DNA of 64,000 nucleotides. Source: Isoetes taiwanensis (taxonomy: Eukaryota; Streptophyta; Lycopodiopsida; Isoetales; Isoetaceae). Shown here in pieces: positions 48,990 to 59,185 of the stretch; position 1 is the first letter of the stretch, and every line of letters begins with the position of its first letter. The position numbers and the translations under genes were made by a program. The notes under the pieces were generated by a model. That model worked only from the letters and a program-made list of their open reading frames with translations, did no database searches and was not told the DNA's origin. The DNA is taken from positions 1,080,154 to 1,144,153 of the forward strand of contig JAJEKV010000074.1 of NCBI GenBank assembly GCA_021234155.1. The letters run 5' to 3'.

Positions 48990-50690
48990 TCGCTATAGCC
49001 GTTTCTCCAAAGCCTCAAAACCGCCATTATTTGATCTCACCAGCTGCAAGCTTTGCACGATATGACATCCTGCATCACCACCGCTTTCCAGTGCCATAGC
49101 CGCATCCTGTGCCCTCATCTCTTCCCGCCTATTAATTTCCTTTGAACTCGACTATTGGCATGCCTTTTGTCTTGTTTCGTCAAAAATTTTGCAACATTTC
49201 CATTAGACTAGAATGTGGGTGCTCTTGGAGTCATGATACCAAGGCAATGCCTTAACAACATAATAGTAGCTAGGAAAGTAGCTAGGAAAGACTGTATATG
49301 ATATATATATTTGATCCCCCATCTTGGCATTTTTATGCAGCTAGTTATGTTCCCATTATTAGTTGTCTACGTGCTAAAGATGCCAAATCTAATTTTCTAC
49401 CGACATAATTATAAACAAGTTTATTTCATTTTCATAAGGTCCAATAAAATAGCACGGACGATGATCAACTAAGTATTATATAGTTGAAGCCATTGAACTT
49501 GTATGGAGAGACATGCCACAACTTCTCTTCCATTTATATTCTACAGCATGTATTTCAATGAGACGACTATGTGATTAATTAATGTTGTCTAGACTCTAGA
49601 GTTGCCTTTTATATTTTGTGATGTTAATTCATGTTCTATGTAACATTTTAATCTTGCTCAGATTAAATCCCCCCTTCTTGTCGTACAAGCACCCACGTGA
49701 GATGTTCTTAGTCTAGGAAGGCCCTCGTGCCTCGGAAAGGTCCTTGCACCTTGCACAAATTATTTTCTACTAAAATCCTTTTTGTTCATGGAATCCCTCA
49801 GTTTTTAACTCATAGGTCTCCACCATACCCTCTTTTGTAGGAGGAGTCTTCTATGAAGCGACTCTTGAGCTTTGGTGACCATCCTATCAATTGTTGTTCT
49901 ATCACTCTAGCACTATATGATTCTACACCTGAAAAGGCTGGTTGGCATGAGGATGTTCTTGTCATAGATGTTGTACTTGGAACATTTGTAAGAAATATGT
50001 GAAATTCATATCATAATCTGTAAGCAGCAACTAAATATCACATATGTTCAATGATGTGATGTTGGAAATCTATGTTGATGAAGTTTCAAGTGAAGGTAGA
50101 ACTTCATGAAGGAAAAATATTATATTAACTGCTTATGAATATTCCATGGTTCATTTGAACCATTAGAAAAACCATTAATTTTGAAGACCTAACATTTAGG
50201 TCAGCAACCCGACTTATTGGAGGCAACCGAGTTTGAAAGCTCGTCCAATAAAATATAGCCAGAGATCATTTGTATAGATAAGGTGGAGAAGGCTTCGGTT
50301 TGGAAAGGCACACAGTTAGGCAAAATCGTCGGACCTATGTGTATAACTTAAACCCAAGTTGTATAGATAGATACTATGAAAAACCATCTGCAGAGAAGCA
50401 ATTCAAGGATTGTATAAATTGCTACACTGTTTTATTCAGTCCCTAATGAATAGTGAATAGGGATATACGATTTCTTGAAAGTTAGAAGTAAATTATGACC
50501 TTTGCCTTAAGACTACTAAATTGTGATGTTTAGAACTGAGTTGAAATTTCTTATGCAAAGGGGAATCTTCATAATTTGACTTGCGCATATTGTGTGTTTG
50601 GAAATTGACTTTGGATACACATTGGAATTGGTTTGATCTATATTCAAAATTAAGTTAATATCTTGGTTTTATTAATAATTGTTTACAACA
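48990..50690. other. No gene recognised; possible SINE relic
   Basis: Around 50160-50400 GAGTTTGAAAGCTCG resembles a pol III B box and CCCAAGTTGTATAGA resembles part of the SINE candidate at 33.2 kb. The rest is AT-rich with no gene. Confidence 0.3.
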
Positions 50691-50879
50691 TTGAACCATC
50701 ATAGCATTCCCTCTAGGTCATGCTCAAGCATCCGGGCATAAGTTTCTGCATGGTCATAATCCAGGTGCAGCCGAGGCATATGGGGTGCTGAGGCAATGGT
50801 TGTCTGGTGGCCTGCCAGTCTATATGCAAGAACAAGGGCTAGTGGTCTGAGTCTATTCCTCGTCCCAACTGCTTGTTCC

Positions 50880-51514
50880 AATGCTGAAATGGGTAATCAG
50901 ATGTAGACCTTGCTTCTCTACCAGTACATAATCCATCACACTGGTGCCGCCCCCCTAGATCTCTTGTCTACAAGTGCAGCGGCTGGAAGACAGCCACTGT
51001 GCTAGCCCATTGCAAATGACCAGGTCAAAGATACTGCCTAGCAGCAACAACTGCATGCCATAACGTGTGACGTCCTTGGCCAAGCCACCTCTGTGGGATC
51101 TAGTTGCAACACATCCTCTGCGAGGGGTTCAAATTTTGGGATCTGCTCGGCCCCTGTATGTGCATTAAAGTCTCCAAGCAATATGACCTTGCCCAATTGT
51201 TTGTGTTGCTGTATGTCATCATATAGATCGACATAGGGCTCCAGGCTGTCCACATCCGAGTGGGTGTGGTAGAAGTTGCTCTTGGCATGTGAGAAGTAAC
51301 AGGCCGCCACAAAGAGAGGGCTACCACCGCTTTTCCGTGCATTCATTGAAGAGGAGCAGCGCTGGTATTCTGGCAAGTCGGATAGCATGTGTCCAGCATG
51401 CTCCCATGTTTCCATGAGGAAGATGAGGTCTATATCGGTGGCAACCAAGTTGAAAATGTCACCCTTCTGCCATGGAAAGCCCCAGCAATTCCAAGAGACC
51501 ACATGAAGGCACAA
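50880..51514 (-). pseudogene. LINE endonuclease (APE type)
   Basis: The open frame 51514-51038 starts LHVVSWNCWG and contains FLMETWEHAG and VILLGDFNAHTG, the asparagine, glutamate and GDFN active-site blocks. It continues in shifted frames with IFDLVICNGLAQWL and GGGTSVMDYVL, fitting the distal part, where the family has a conserved S-x-I/V-D-Y segment. Frameshifts begin near 51040. It would nick target DNA in an intact element. Confidence 0.85.
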
Positions 51515-51699
51515 TCCCTATTTGCTGGCAAGAGCTGCCGCTACAGATCCAATGGTGCCTGCACAAGGGGTGGCAGGAAATGTGAGGCAAGTGGGTCCAT
51601 TGGAGCAGGAGGTGTCGCTGGGATCCTATCAAAAGGGCCTCTGAGGGTTCGAGGTGCCTGCATCAGTGTTTGGTTGCCTAAAGACCTGCATCCTTCCCC

Positions 51700-53048
51700 T
51701 GACTTTTTCTAGCTCACGGTGGGCTTCCTATTGTGCAGGGGTCAGATCCCGGTCAACATACAGGGCGGTCCCCTTCAACTGCTTGCCATGACGCAGGATG
51801 GTTGTTCGCCCTTGCGCATCCCTAACTATGAAGGTGACCACCCGAGGGTGGTCAGGGTGTTGAGCTCCATGGCGGCTCGCCCTAATAATGTGTACAAGCA
51901 CCTGGAATGTCATCCGGGCCAAGATCTGTGTCTAGAGCCAAGAAATAAGGTTCTCTCCTGTCTCTTCTGTCAGGCCACCCATCACCACATTATGGCTCCT
52001 GCTGCATCCCTGCTCCTAGAGCTCTGAGGCGGTTGTGGCAGGTGCTGGTTACGGTGAGTGGGGCATGGGTTGTGGCCTGCGCTGGGGTGCTAGTGGCATG
52101 GGGCTTACTGATGGTACAAGATTGGGTGGTCCATTGATGTTTTGCGTGTTGTCGGGCATGTGGACCCGGCGCGGTCCCGGCGTGCTAGGGCTTCGCTTAA
52201 AAGCTCCGGAGCTCACCCCATCGGACTTGGTGATGCCTTGCCATTTCTTGTGTGCACTGGCACAATTGTTCATGCACCTCTGCATGGAGGCCCTTGCCTT
52301 GCTGGGCGATGACATCTTGAAGCTCCTGCACCTCCCGGTCTCGTGTCATGACCCTACTCTGGAGGACTCTCGCCTTTGCCCGGGCTTGGCTTCAAAGGCT
52401 ACCCCGACGCTTTCTCAGATCATGGTGGCGGCCTCCTCAATCTGATCGGAGGCGGAGACAGTTGCCATTGTCTCACGCTTAGTGTCCCCGGTTCAGCCTA
52501 TGGTGGTGGAGAGGGAGTGCATGCAGACTTGCAGGTCAATAAGCCCTTGCCTGTCCTATATTACGGTGGTGAGCGGAGTCCGTGCAGTTCGCATTTCAAG
52601 AAGCTTCCGCTTGTCCCGATACGCTTCATCGCGGCGAGGGTCTTTAGCTCTGCGGTCCGCTGCTCCTCTGTCGCCATTTGCCTTCTCGGCCATGGGATGG
52701 AGGATCGAGGATCCGCCTAGCTACATGCGATTGCGGCATTGTTATCCGCAACTCGCTCGAGTTTATCTCCATAGGCTCACCGTGGGGCCTGAGCAACCAC
52801 CCTCACCTTGTTGTGCCAGCTTTGTTAATTGGGTTGGCCCGGGCCTCCCTCTTCATGGAGGAGGAGGCCTCTCCCTTGTGCATGATGTCTGGACGGGACC
52901 GTTTCCGTGGAGGCCCTTCAATTTGGTTCTCCCAAGCGGCTGTCCCAAGGTAACCGCCAGATGGCGGGTGCCCGGGCAGTGACCGCCTCGGTCCGGGCTT
53001 AGGGCGAGGTGTGTCTCCTTCCAAGTCGAGGGTTGCATGCATGGCCAT
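51700..53048 (-). pseudogene. LINE ORF1-like region
   Basis: At 51922-51728 the frame ends KLKGTALYVDRDLTPAQ, a phrase that in many LINE ORF1 proteins (as in KLKGTGIYIDEDLTP) closes the RNA-binding part. It reads through a stop toward the endonuclease in the same frame. Further upstream are proline- and arginine-rich frames (52315-52049, 53048-52803) without recognisable domains, possibly the disordered N-terminal part. Boundaries are approximate. Confidence 0.55.
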
Positions 53049-53051
53049 AAT

Positions 53052-53645
53052 GTCTACCGGCTGCCACAGAAACCCTAGCCCAGAAAAGTGCCAATTTTAG
53101 CACCAAGCAAAGCCAAACATGCAAGTATCATCATAAATTGGAAAGATCTCTGAACCGTCTTTCCAATGAGCCCAGGTGCACAAATATCTGACACCAGATG
53201 TGTGAGATACAGCCCGTCGAAGTGTTTACTAGCTGCCACATAAACCTTAGCACACAGTCCGGAAAAGTGCCGATTTGAGCCCCGAAAAAAAATCAAGCGT
53301 GCAGTATCATACAACATTGGAAAGGACTCTAAACCAGCTTTCCAAGAGCCCACATAAACAAAACTCTAACGCCAGATTTGTGAGATACAGCCCGTCGAAG
53401 TGTCTATTAGCTGCCACATAAACCCTAGCACATAGCCCGGAAAAGTGCCAATTTGAGCCCCCAAACAAAACCAAGCGTGCAGGTATCATACACCATTGGA
53501 AAGGTCTCCGAACCAGCTTTCCAAGCAGCCACACAAACAAACTCGACACCGATTTGTGAGATACAACCCGCCAAATTGCTCCATCGCACGCCACGAAACC
53601 CTAGCACCCAAAATTTCAAAAGTGCCGATTTGAGCACAAAACAAA
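53052..53645. repeat. Tandem array with ~178-bp monomer
   Basis: About 3.3 monomers are present. The anchor GAAAAGTGCC (CAAAAGTGCC in the last) occurs at 53083, 53262, 53440 and 53617, giving periods of 179, 178 and 177 bp. Monomers share GAGATACAGCCCGTCGAAGT and CATTGGAAAGG. The open minus-strand frames across it reflect the periodicity. It could be a satellite or internal repeats of the adjoining LTR element. Confidence 0.9.
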
Positions 53646-53654
53646 GCCAATGTG

Positions 53655-55286
53655 ATTCCTGTGGGAATATACGCCATAAATACGCATTCTCGGATCCATC
53701 ACCATACAAGTCTACCTAGGTAGCCTTGTATGCCTCGAAGTGGCAGGTGCACATCTAAGCTAATTGTTTAACTTAGATAACCTTAGGATAAGGCCCATTT
53801 CCACATGGCCTTATCCTATTGGAGCAACAACCACACGGGCCTCATCCTAGTGGTGCCACGTGGCATCCCATGTGGACCCACACCTATATGAGCTCTAACC
53901 CTAACCCTAGACCCTTTTCTCCACCCAGCACTCGAACTTCATCCACGTGTCAAAACCCCGCTTTGAGCACCGCTCATCATAGTCTAGCTCGAGCAAAGAG
54001 TCTCCCGAAGGTGCGTGTGATCGAGAGGGAGCAAACCTTCAACCACTTAGGAGCATGGAGACGCCAAGAATGGGAGGAAGCGCCTCGGAGGAGGTAGGTC
54101 GAAGTAGAGTTCATGTTAGTTCATCCGAAGTTAGCACTCCATGGGTTAGTAGTTCATCTAGAGTAGAGCCACCCTAGATCCTTTCGTTGAACATCTTGAA
54201 CCCTAATCAAGGAACCCTAATCTTGAGTTAGCTATGTATGATTAGGTTAAGATGTTCATATGATATTGATATTGATCATGATGTGATGTATGTGATATTG
54301 GTTGATCATGTTGCTCCTCTTGTATTGGGAAGGGGGTAGAGACCTAGGGCCATATGTAGTATGCTCTAGTGTAGATCCCTTAGTTCCTATTAGTTGCTGC
54401 CTGTGCATAGGAACCCACCGGGCTATGGAAGCTATGATATGACTCAGCACTACACAAACGGGCTAGAGGCAAGATGGAGGGAGGATCCCCGCCGAGTGGG
54501 GGCTTCGGGATCCCATAGTGGGCTAGGCTTATGGTCGGTCACTGCTGTGTGGGCGGTCCATGGGTCCTGACACCTCCCCCTGGGCAATGGTGTTGCCCCG
54601 CCTCTCAAGAGTTGCAAGTGTCGCCTTGGCTCTTGTTTTGGGGGTTCGGGCGGGCACGGTCCGTGTGTCGCCACGATTCTCTAGCCGCCTCGCGGAGCCT
54701 CTAGACCCCGGAAGGGGAGATGCAACCCTTCCTACCTCGTCGACCGGGGAGATGCAACCCGGAGTAGTCCCAATGGGTGATGCCATGGGATTGCGTGATC
54801 CCAAGGTTAGAGTCATGCCACAGCCTTGATCTAGCCCATCTCAAGAAAGTATGCACAGGGAGGGGCGGATGGAGTGGTCAACCCTAGCCATTGTCTTATG
54901 CCAGCCCCCGGCCATTGTTATGATTCGATCCGCCTATCTTGAGGCCTATCCAACGGACCGACTACACCTTTACGTGTCCGGGGCCACGGGTAGGAGCTCT
55001 CATGTTTTATAGCATATGATTATGTTCTTTGCATCTATGGATATGCGATTGAGCTACCCTTCGGTAGCATATTGTATTGTATTGCTAGTTCCGACGTGTT
55101 TATGCTTCCTGGTGATAGGAGCCCATAGGGGAAGGGCACGCAAGACACCTTTCACAGAACCCTTCCCCACTTTCTACGGAGATTCCAGAGCGCGGATAGA
55201 CCTGAAGGGCTGTCAAGGTTGTTGAGCCGGATGGGGATTTCTTGTCGAAAAGGCCGGCCTGACATTTATTTAGGTGGAGTGTCACA
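53655..55286 (+). mobile_element. LTR-like block 1
   Basis: The block ends GTGTCACA and is followed by a primer-binding-site-like sequence. It starts near TGTGGGAATA (53651-53660, uncertain). Its right two-thirds are clearly related to the blocks at 59186 and 63115: compare CCACCGGGCTATGGAAGCTA with CCACCGGGTCATAGATGCTA. Estimated length is 1.6 kb, equal to block 2. Similarity to block 2 is moderate and the left third is barely alignable. Confidence 0.5.
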
Positions 55287-55287
55287 A

Positions 55288-55304
55288 TGGTAGTCAGAGC
55301 AATG
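55288..55304 (+). other. Primer-binding-site-like sequence
   Basis: TGGTAGTCAGAGCAATG differs by one inserted G from TGGTATCAGAGC, the usual plant LTR-retrotransposon site complementary to initiator methionine tRNA. It lies directly after the TCACA end of LTR-like block 1. Confidence 0.6.
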
Positions 55305-55746
55305 TTCTTGGTTGACCAAGAACTAGTAATCACCATAACCATGAAAGTAGTCTAACAGCCTATAGGGTGTGAAATAAAAATCCCTCGAAAATAGGGAAAA
55401 TTTTTTTTCCCTAGGTAGTGGGTCCGAAATTAGGTTAAGAAGTGAATGAGTCAAATCCACCTTCTAGTAAAATTGGAGTGAAAATTATGCATCTGCATCA
55501 AATTTCACCTAAAATGGGTCGAAGAATCATGCCAATCGGAGATCTGGGTGAAAAATGGCGCAAATCCATAATTAACACTTCAAACCATTAGGAAATTTGA
55601 AATTTCAAAATGTATAATACGAATTTTAGTATGTGTATTAAGAATTAACCATATACTAATATTAAGGGTACTATGGGATAATTAATAAGGGGGGGCTATT
55701 AAGTAGGCCTATTAATGGTAGGAGAATATTCCCAGGGACCCTTCCT

Positions 55747-55757
55747 TTTAAATATCC
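55747..55757 (+). promoter_or_regulatory. TATA-like box of H3-like gene
   Basis: TTTAAATATCC lies about 90 bp upstream of the H3-like ATG, followed by a pyrimidine-rich leader (CTCCACCTTGTCTCTCTTGA). Confidence 0.4.
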
Positions 55758-55843
55758 CTGACACCTCATTTTTCCCTCCAAACTTTCCTCCACCTTGTCT
55801 CTCTTGATCAGCCTTACATCACCCGTTTTCTAGACCGTCAAGT

Positions 55844-56930
55844 ATGGCTCGAACCAAGCAGACAGCAAGGAAGTACAACGAGCGACCTACACTCTCGATG
55901 GCGCACTTAGCAGGGGGTCGCCATGTCAAGAAGATCCCGGAGCACCTTCGACCTAAGCCGGGGAAGGCCTTCCAAGAAAGCAATGCCGGAAAAACCTACC
56001 ATGATGTCGGTGAGGAGGCACCTAGCAAGAGTCTTCGGCCGCCAGCACCCGTGAGAACCCGGAGAATCCCGCCACTTTGGGCCTTCTATCAACCGAGGTG
56101 GAAGAGCGTGGGAAGAGCAGCCCAAATCTGACCCAGGAGGCGCGGCCCTTCAGCCAAAGAAGAAGGGTAAGGAGAAGGCTGGCAGAAAGTGGCCCCAAGA
56201 GGGCCGCTAGGGAAGAAGAGGGAGAGAGAGCGAGCCGAGGGAGAGGGAGAGAGGCGACCAAGAGAAGAAACGACGCCCTCACGGACCGTCATCAGGATTG
56301 AAGAGCCTCCCCACGGGAAGAAGAGGGAGGTGGAAGAAGGGGAGGGCGACGAGGAAGAAGAGCAGAGGGAGGGTGCTGACCCAAGGCCACCCATCCAAAG
56401 TGGCCCGAGCCACCTAAGGTGCTAAAGAAGCGTAAGGTCAAGGAAAGTAACCGCCGGGCCGGCGAGGAGCGCCGACGCCACCTCACAGACAAGAATACCG
56501 CTTTTTGGACGGTATAACGAATCGGTAATGCCGCCGTTAACGCCCAACGCTACGGGAGGGGGCCGCCAAAGAAGAATCAGCCCTTCCGCCGCCGCCAATT
56601 CCTCGAAAGAAGCCAAAGAAGGTCCACCATGGGCCTAACTCTCCGCACGCCGAAGTTTTTCTGGAGATTAAGCACTTTCAACAGTGCACTAATCTCCTGA
56701 TTAGGAAGAAACCCTTCGAGCGGCTCATGCGGGAAGTAATGCAGGAGTTCGCCACCCACTACAGGTGACGCCGCTACACGGTAGGGTGTTGCGTAGTCGC
56801 GAGGCCGAAGCTAACCCAACTCTTCAGGAAGGAAACCTCGCGCTGATCCACGCTAAGAGGGTAAACCGATGCCCAAGGACATACACTTATTGCCGTGATC
56901 CGCAAAGGAATACCCCTTGAGGATGCAATT
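55844..56930 (+). pseudogene. Histone H3/CENH3-like gene with long broken tail
   Basis: The start ATG encodes MARTKQTARK, identical to the first residues of histone H3, and the frame runs 95 residues to 56131. The sequence after residue 10 is unlike H3. A basic/acidic, low-complexity stretch (56131-56600) follows with frame changes. At 56652-56765 the histone fold resumes: EVFLEIKHFQQCTNLLIRKK then PFERLMREVMQEF. IKHFQQCTNLLI is closer to plant CENH3 (IRHFQKQTNLLI in Arabidopsis) than to canonical H3 (RKYQKSTELLI). RRYT follows in place of RFQS, then LTQLF, NLALIHAKRV (56834-56863), MPKDIHLL (from 56869) and IRKG, all H3 blocks in the right order. At least four one- or two-base frame breaks separate them. 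If functional it would need introns or a corrected sequence; otherwise it is a pseudogene. Confidence 0.75.
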
Positions 56931-56970
56931 TTTGTAAATTAAAGTAACCGGAGCAAATTTCCCCTATAAA

Positions 56971-56971
56971 T

Positions 56972-57001
<30 letters not shown>
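56971..57001. repeat. GATA microsatellite
   Basis: About eight TAGA units in tandem, just past the H3-like gene. Confidence 0.95.
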
Positions 57002-57002
<1 letters not shown>

Positions 57003-58150
57003 CATTATTGTCCCTTGTACCACGAGGCCCGCGGACTTATGTAGCATGGGCTTGCTCCCTTACAGGTGCTACTAGCACATCATGCTGATTTACAATGTAG
57101 CCTTTTTCTCAAGGCTTGACTTTTCTCTATTAATACCGCACCCGGCTTTGGATCGGCTTCATGGCGCGTGCGGCGTCGTTATCAATCGACTTTGAGCCGA
57201 GCTTTTTTCGTGGTGTTTATGTTTTAGCCTCTCCGGGCGTTCATAACAAAACCCTTTTTCTTTGTGTTCTTCTCATGCTTTGCCGCCATCTCCCCGTGAT
57301 TAGGCCCGCCGGGTCCTCCCTTGTTTCGACTTTGTCATTATGATGTGTACGGGCTGACCCCACCTATCTTTACGTACTTATTCCCGATGCTTTCATATAC
57401 CGGCCATTTTAGCATATGATTCTCATCTTCCACTTCCCTTTGTCACAGATTCTCATATATTCCTCTCTCTCTATCCCTCGCCATCCGTCTTTTTCAATCC
57501 TCATTTCGTGACTTCCCATTCTGAATCTTGCTAGAGTGTCTCTTCGGCTTTTCCTATTATGTCGTCCTGGTACATCTGTTGCCCTATCTGTTGTCCCGGA
57601 TTAAAAACTGTCATAAGCCACATTGTTTTGCAATTGGCATTAGATAAATTGTTCCTTGCACTAGATAATTCTTTTGAAAAATTAGTAGATTAAAAAAATG
57701 CGCGAACCCTCGAAATCGGGTCACACCACACTGAACCCACCAAGGCGTCAAGGACGCGGTATGCTTTTGGCCTCCGACCGCTTTCAATTTTTACCCCAAT
57801 CCAAGCCCAATTCACGCAGGAAAAATTCCTAGTTAGATTAGAATCGTCCAAATAGTCATCCTAACATTTCTAATTTTTCTAAAATCTTCAGCAGAACTTA
57901 GAAAAGACCCAAATTGGGTCACACCGCTAGAAAACCACTGGCCTCAAGACGAGGCTTAATTGCGCGCTCTGACCCGATTTCGCCCATTTTCGTCCGAATT
58001 GACCAATTTCGACCCAACAAACTGCCATGTAGTGTTTCTTGCTTTGTCTTGCTTAGAATTGCACTTCATGGTAGCTCATTTGGACACCTATAGCCATAGA
58101 ATAGAAGTCCCCCCCACCAAGAACCCTTTATGCACCCAACCCGAAGGCGC
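57002..58150. other. No gene recognised
   Basis: Short frames only. Two similar phrases, CGAAATCGGGTCACACC at 57712 and CCAAATTGGGTCACACC at 57909, are about 200 bp apart. Confidence 0.45.
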
Positions 58151-58158
58151 CCTAAGTC

Positions 58159-58166
58159 TATAAAAG
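58159..58166 (+). promoter_or_regulatory. TATA box of the 58.3-kb gene
   Basis: A perfect TATAAAAG lies 119 bp upstream of the ATG at 58278, with a C/T-rich leader between. This favours 58278 over the longer in-frame start at 58176. Confidence 0.65.
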
Positions 58167-58277
58167 GGGCCTCATTTGTCATTTTCCCCATCTAAACCGC
58201 TGCTCCTTGGTCTTTTATGGCATTTTCTAGCTCTCTACTCATCTTCACAAATCATTTTCCATAGCTATTCCTGTTCA

Positions 58278-58682
58278 ATGGCGCCCTCAAGCTTTGTTAG
58301 ATGGTACAACGAGGCCAATCACATTCGTGATTGTCCTCCTGATCAAGTCTTCCATGTCTTTGATCATCTCTTTGATCTCCATGACACTCTGGCTAGAACT
58401 CCATACTACACCGACATCATTTGCCAATATGATCAGCAGATTCTACCCTGGGAAGTTAGCTTGCCACCTAGGGGAGGGAAATGGGTTTCCTTAGACTCTC
58501 TTACCCAAGCCATAGGTGGGGGATCCAGGGGCAAGAGTAGGCTGTGGGATAGAACCAGAAACATGCCAGACTACATGACCTGTAAGCATCATAGGCATAG
58601 ATACCTCTCAGCCCAAGCAGCCTTAGCCTTGTTCATGCAGTGCAGGCGCCAACCAAACCGTGGAGCCAATTCCAACCCTTGA
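58278..58682 (+). CDS. Unrecognised protein, probably element-encoded
   Basis: The 135-residue frame from MAPSSFVRWY has regular composition rich in H, D, Y and W (for example DQVFHVFDHLFDLHDTLAR and HRHRYLSAQAALALFMQCR), which looks like real globular protein. I do not recognise the family. A TATA box and short leader precede it. After the stop a shifted frame continues to 58911 with APDRYSRDRDH, an acidic DYEEEEEENPSWEIREARRM and DKDVLRRDLSQ, so one frameshift probably divides a longer protein of about 210 residues. It lies between LTR-like blocks 1 and 2, downstream of the H3-like gene, so a gag-like protein of an LTR element is one possibility and a captured host gene another. No signal peptide or membrane segment is seen. 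Confidence 0.5.
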   Translation: MAPSSFVRWYNEANHIRDCPPDQVFHVFDHLFDLHDTLARTPYYTDIICQYDQQILPWEVSLPPRGGKWVSLDSLTQAIGGGSRGKSRLWDRTRNMPDYMTCKHHRHRYLSAQAALALFMQCRRQPNRGANSNP

Positions 58683-59185
58683 TTTGGCACCTCTCGACAC
58701 TTCTGAGGCGCCAGATAGGTATTCACGAGATCGAGACCATGCGAGTACCTAATACTACGGCTCCACATCAGAAGCACCTATGTTGCAGATTGAGCAGGAT
58801 TACGAGGAGGAAGAGGAAGAGAACCCAAGTTGGGAGATAAGGGAGGCAAGAAGGATGGAGAGGCGTCTAGCTCTCGACAAGGATGTGCTAAGGCGGGACT
58901 TGAGCCAATAGGTATCACGCCCCTCACCCCAAAGATCATCGACTGGCGAGGGAGTACATTTGCCACCCATCCCCTCAACCTCCCCTATTGCCAAGAGGAG
59001 GGCCTCACCCATCGCGCAGCTCCTAGGCCTAATTGTACAAGAACGTGGTAGTGACTTCATCGACTACTCCTACCAAGAAATTCCAAGGGAAGTAGCCGAG
59101 CCACATTCCTATGGCCGGGGAACTATGTCTTGACATCCGGCATACCAACGTGATAAGGCGCGATGTATCGCCAAGAAGAACCCAT

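Larger units (their letters stand above)
50700..53048 (-). mobile_element. 5' half of a second LINE family (ORF1 and endonuclease)
   Basis: The minus strand carries ORF1 pieces and an APE-type endonuclease but no reverse transcriptase; sequence left of 50700 is unrelated AT-rich DNA. LINE copies normally lose the 5' end, so keeping only the 5' part suggests a deletion or recombination. GC content is clearly higher than in the flanking 45-50 kb. Confidence 0.75.

Noticed and set aside
51389-52982. Several plus-strand frames of 90-170 residues
   Set aside because: They are shadows of the minus-strand LINE ORF1 and endonuclease region, kept open by high GC content.
53904-53925. CTAACCCTAACCCTAG as interstitial telomere repeat
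   Set aside because: Only two units, and not the plant TTTAGGG type; too short to mean anything.
56292-56759. Minus-strand frames across the H3-like gene
   Set aside because: Shadows of the plus-strand charged linker; the histone-fold blocks are on the plus strand.
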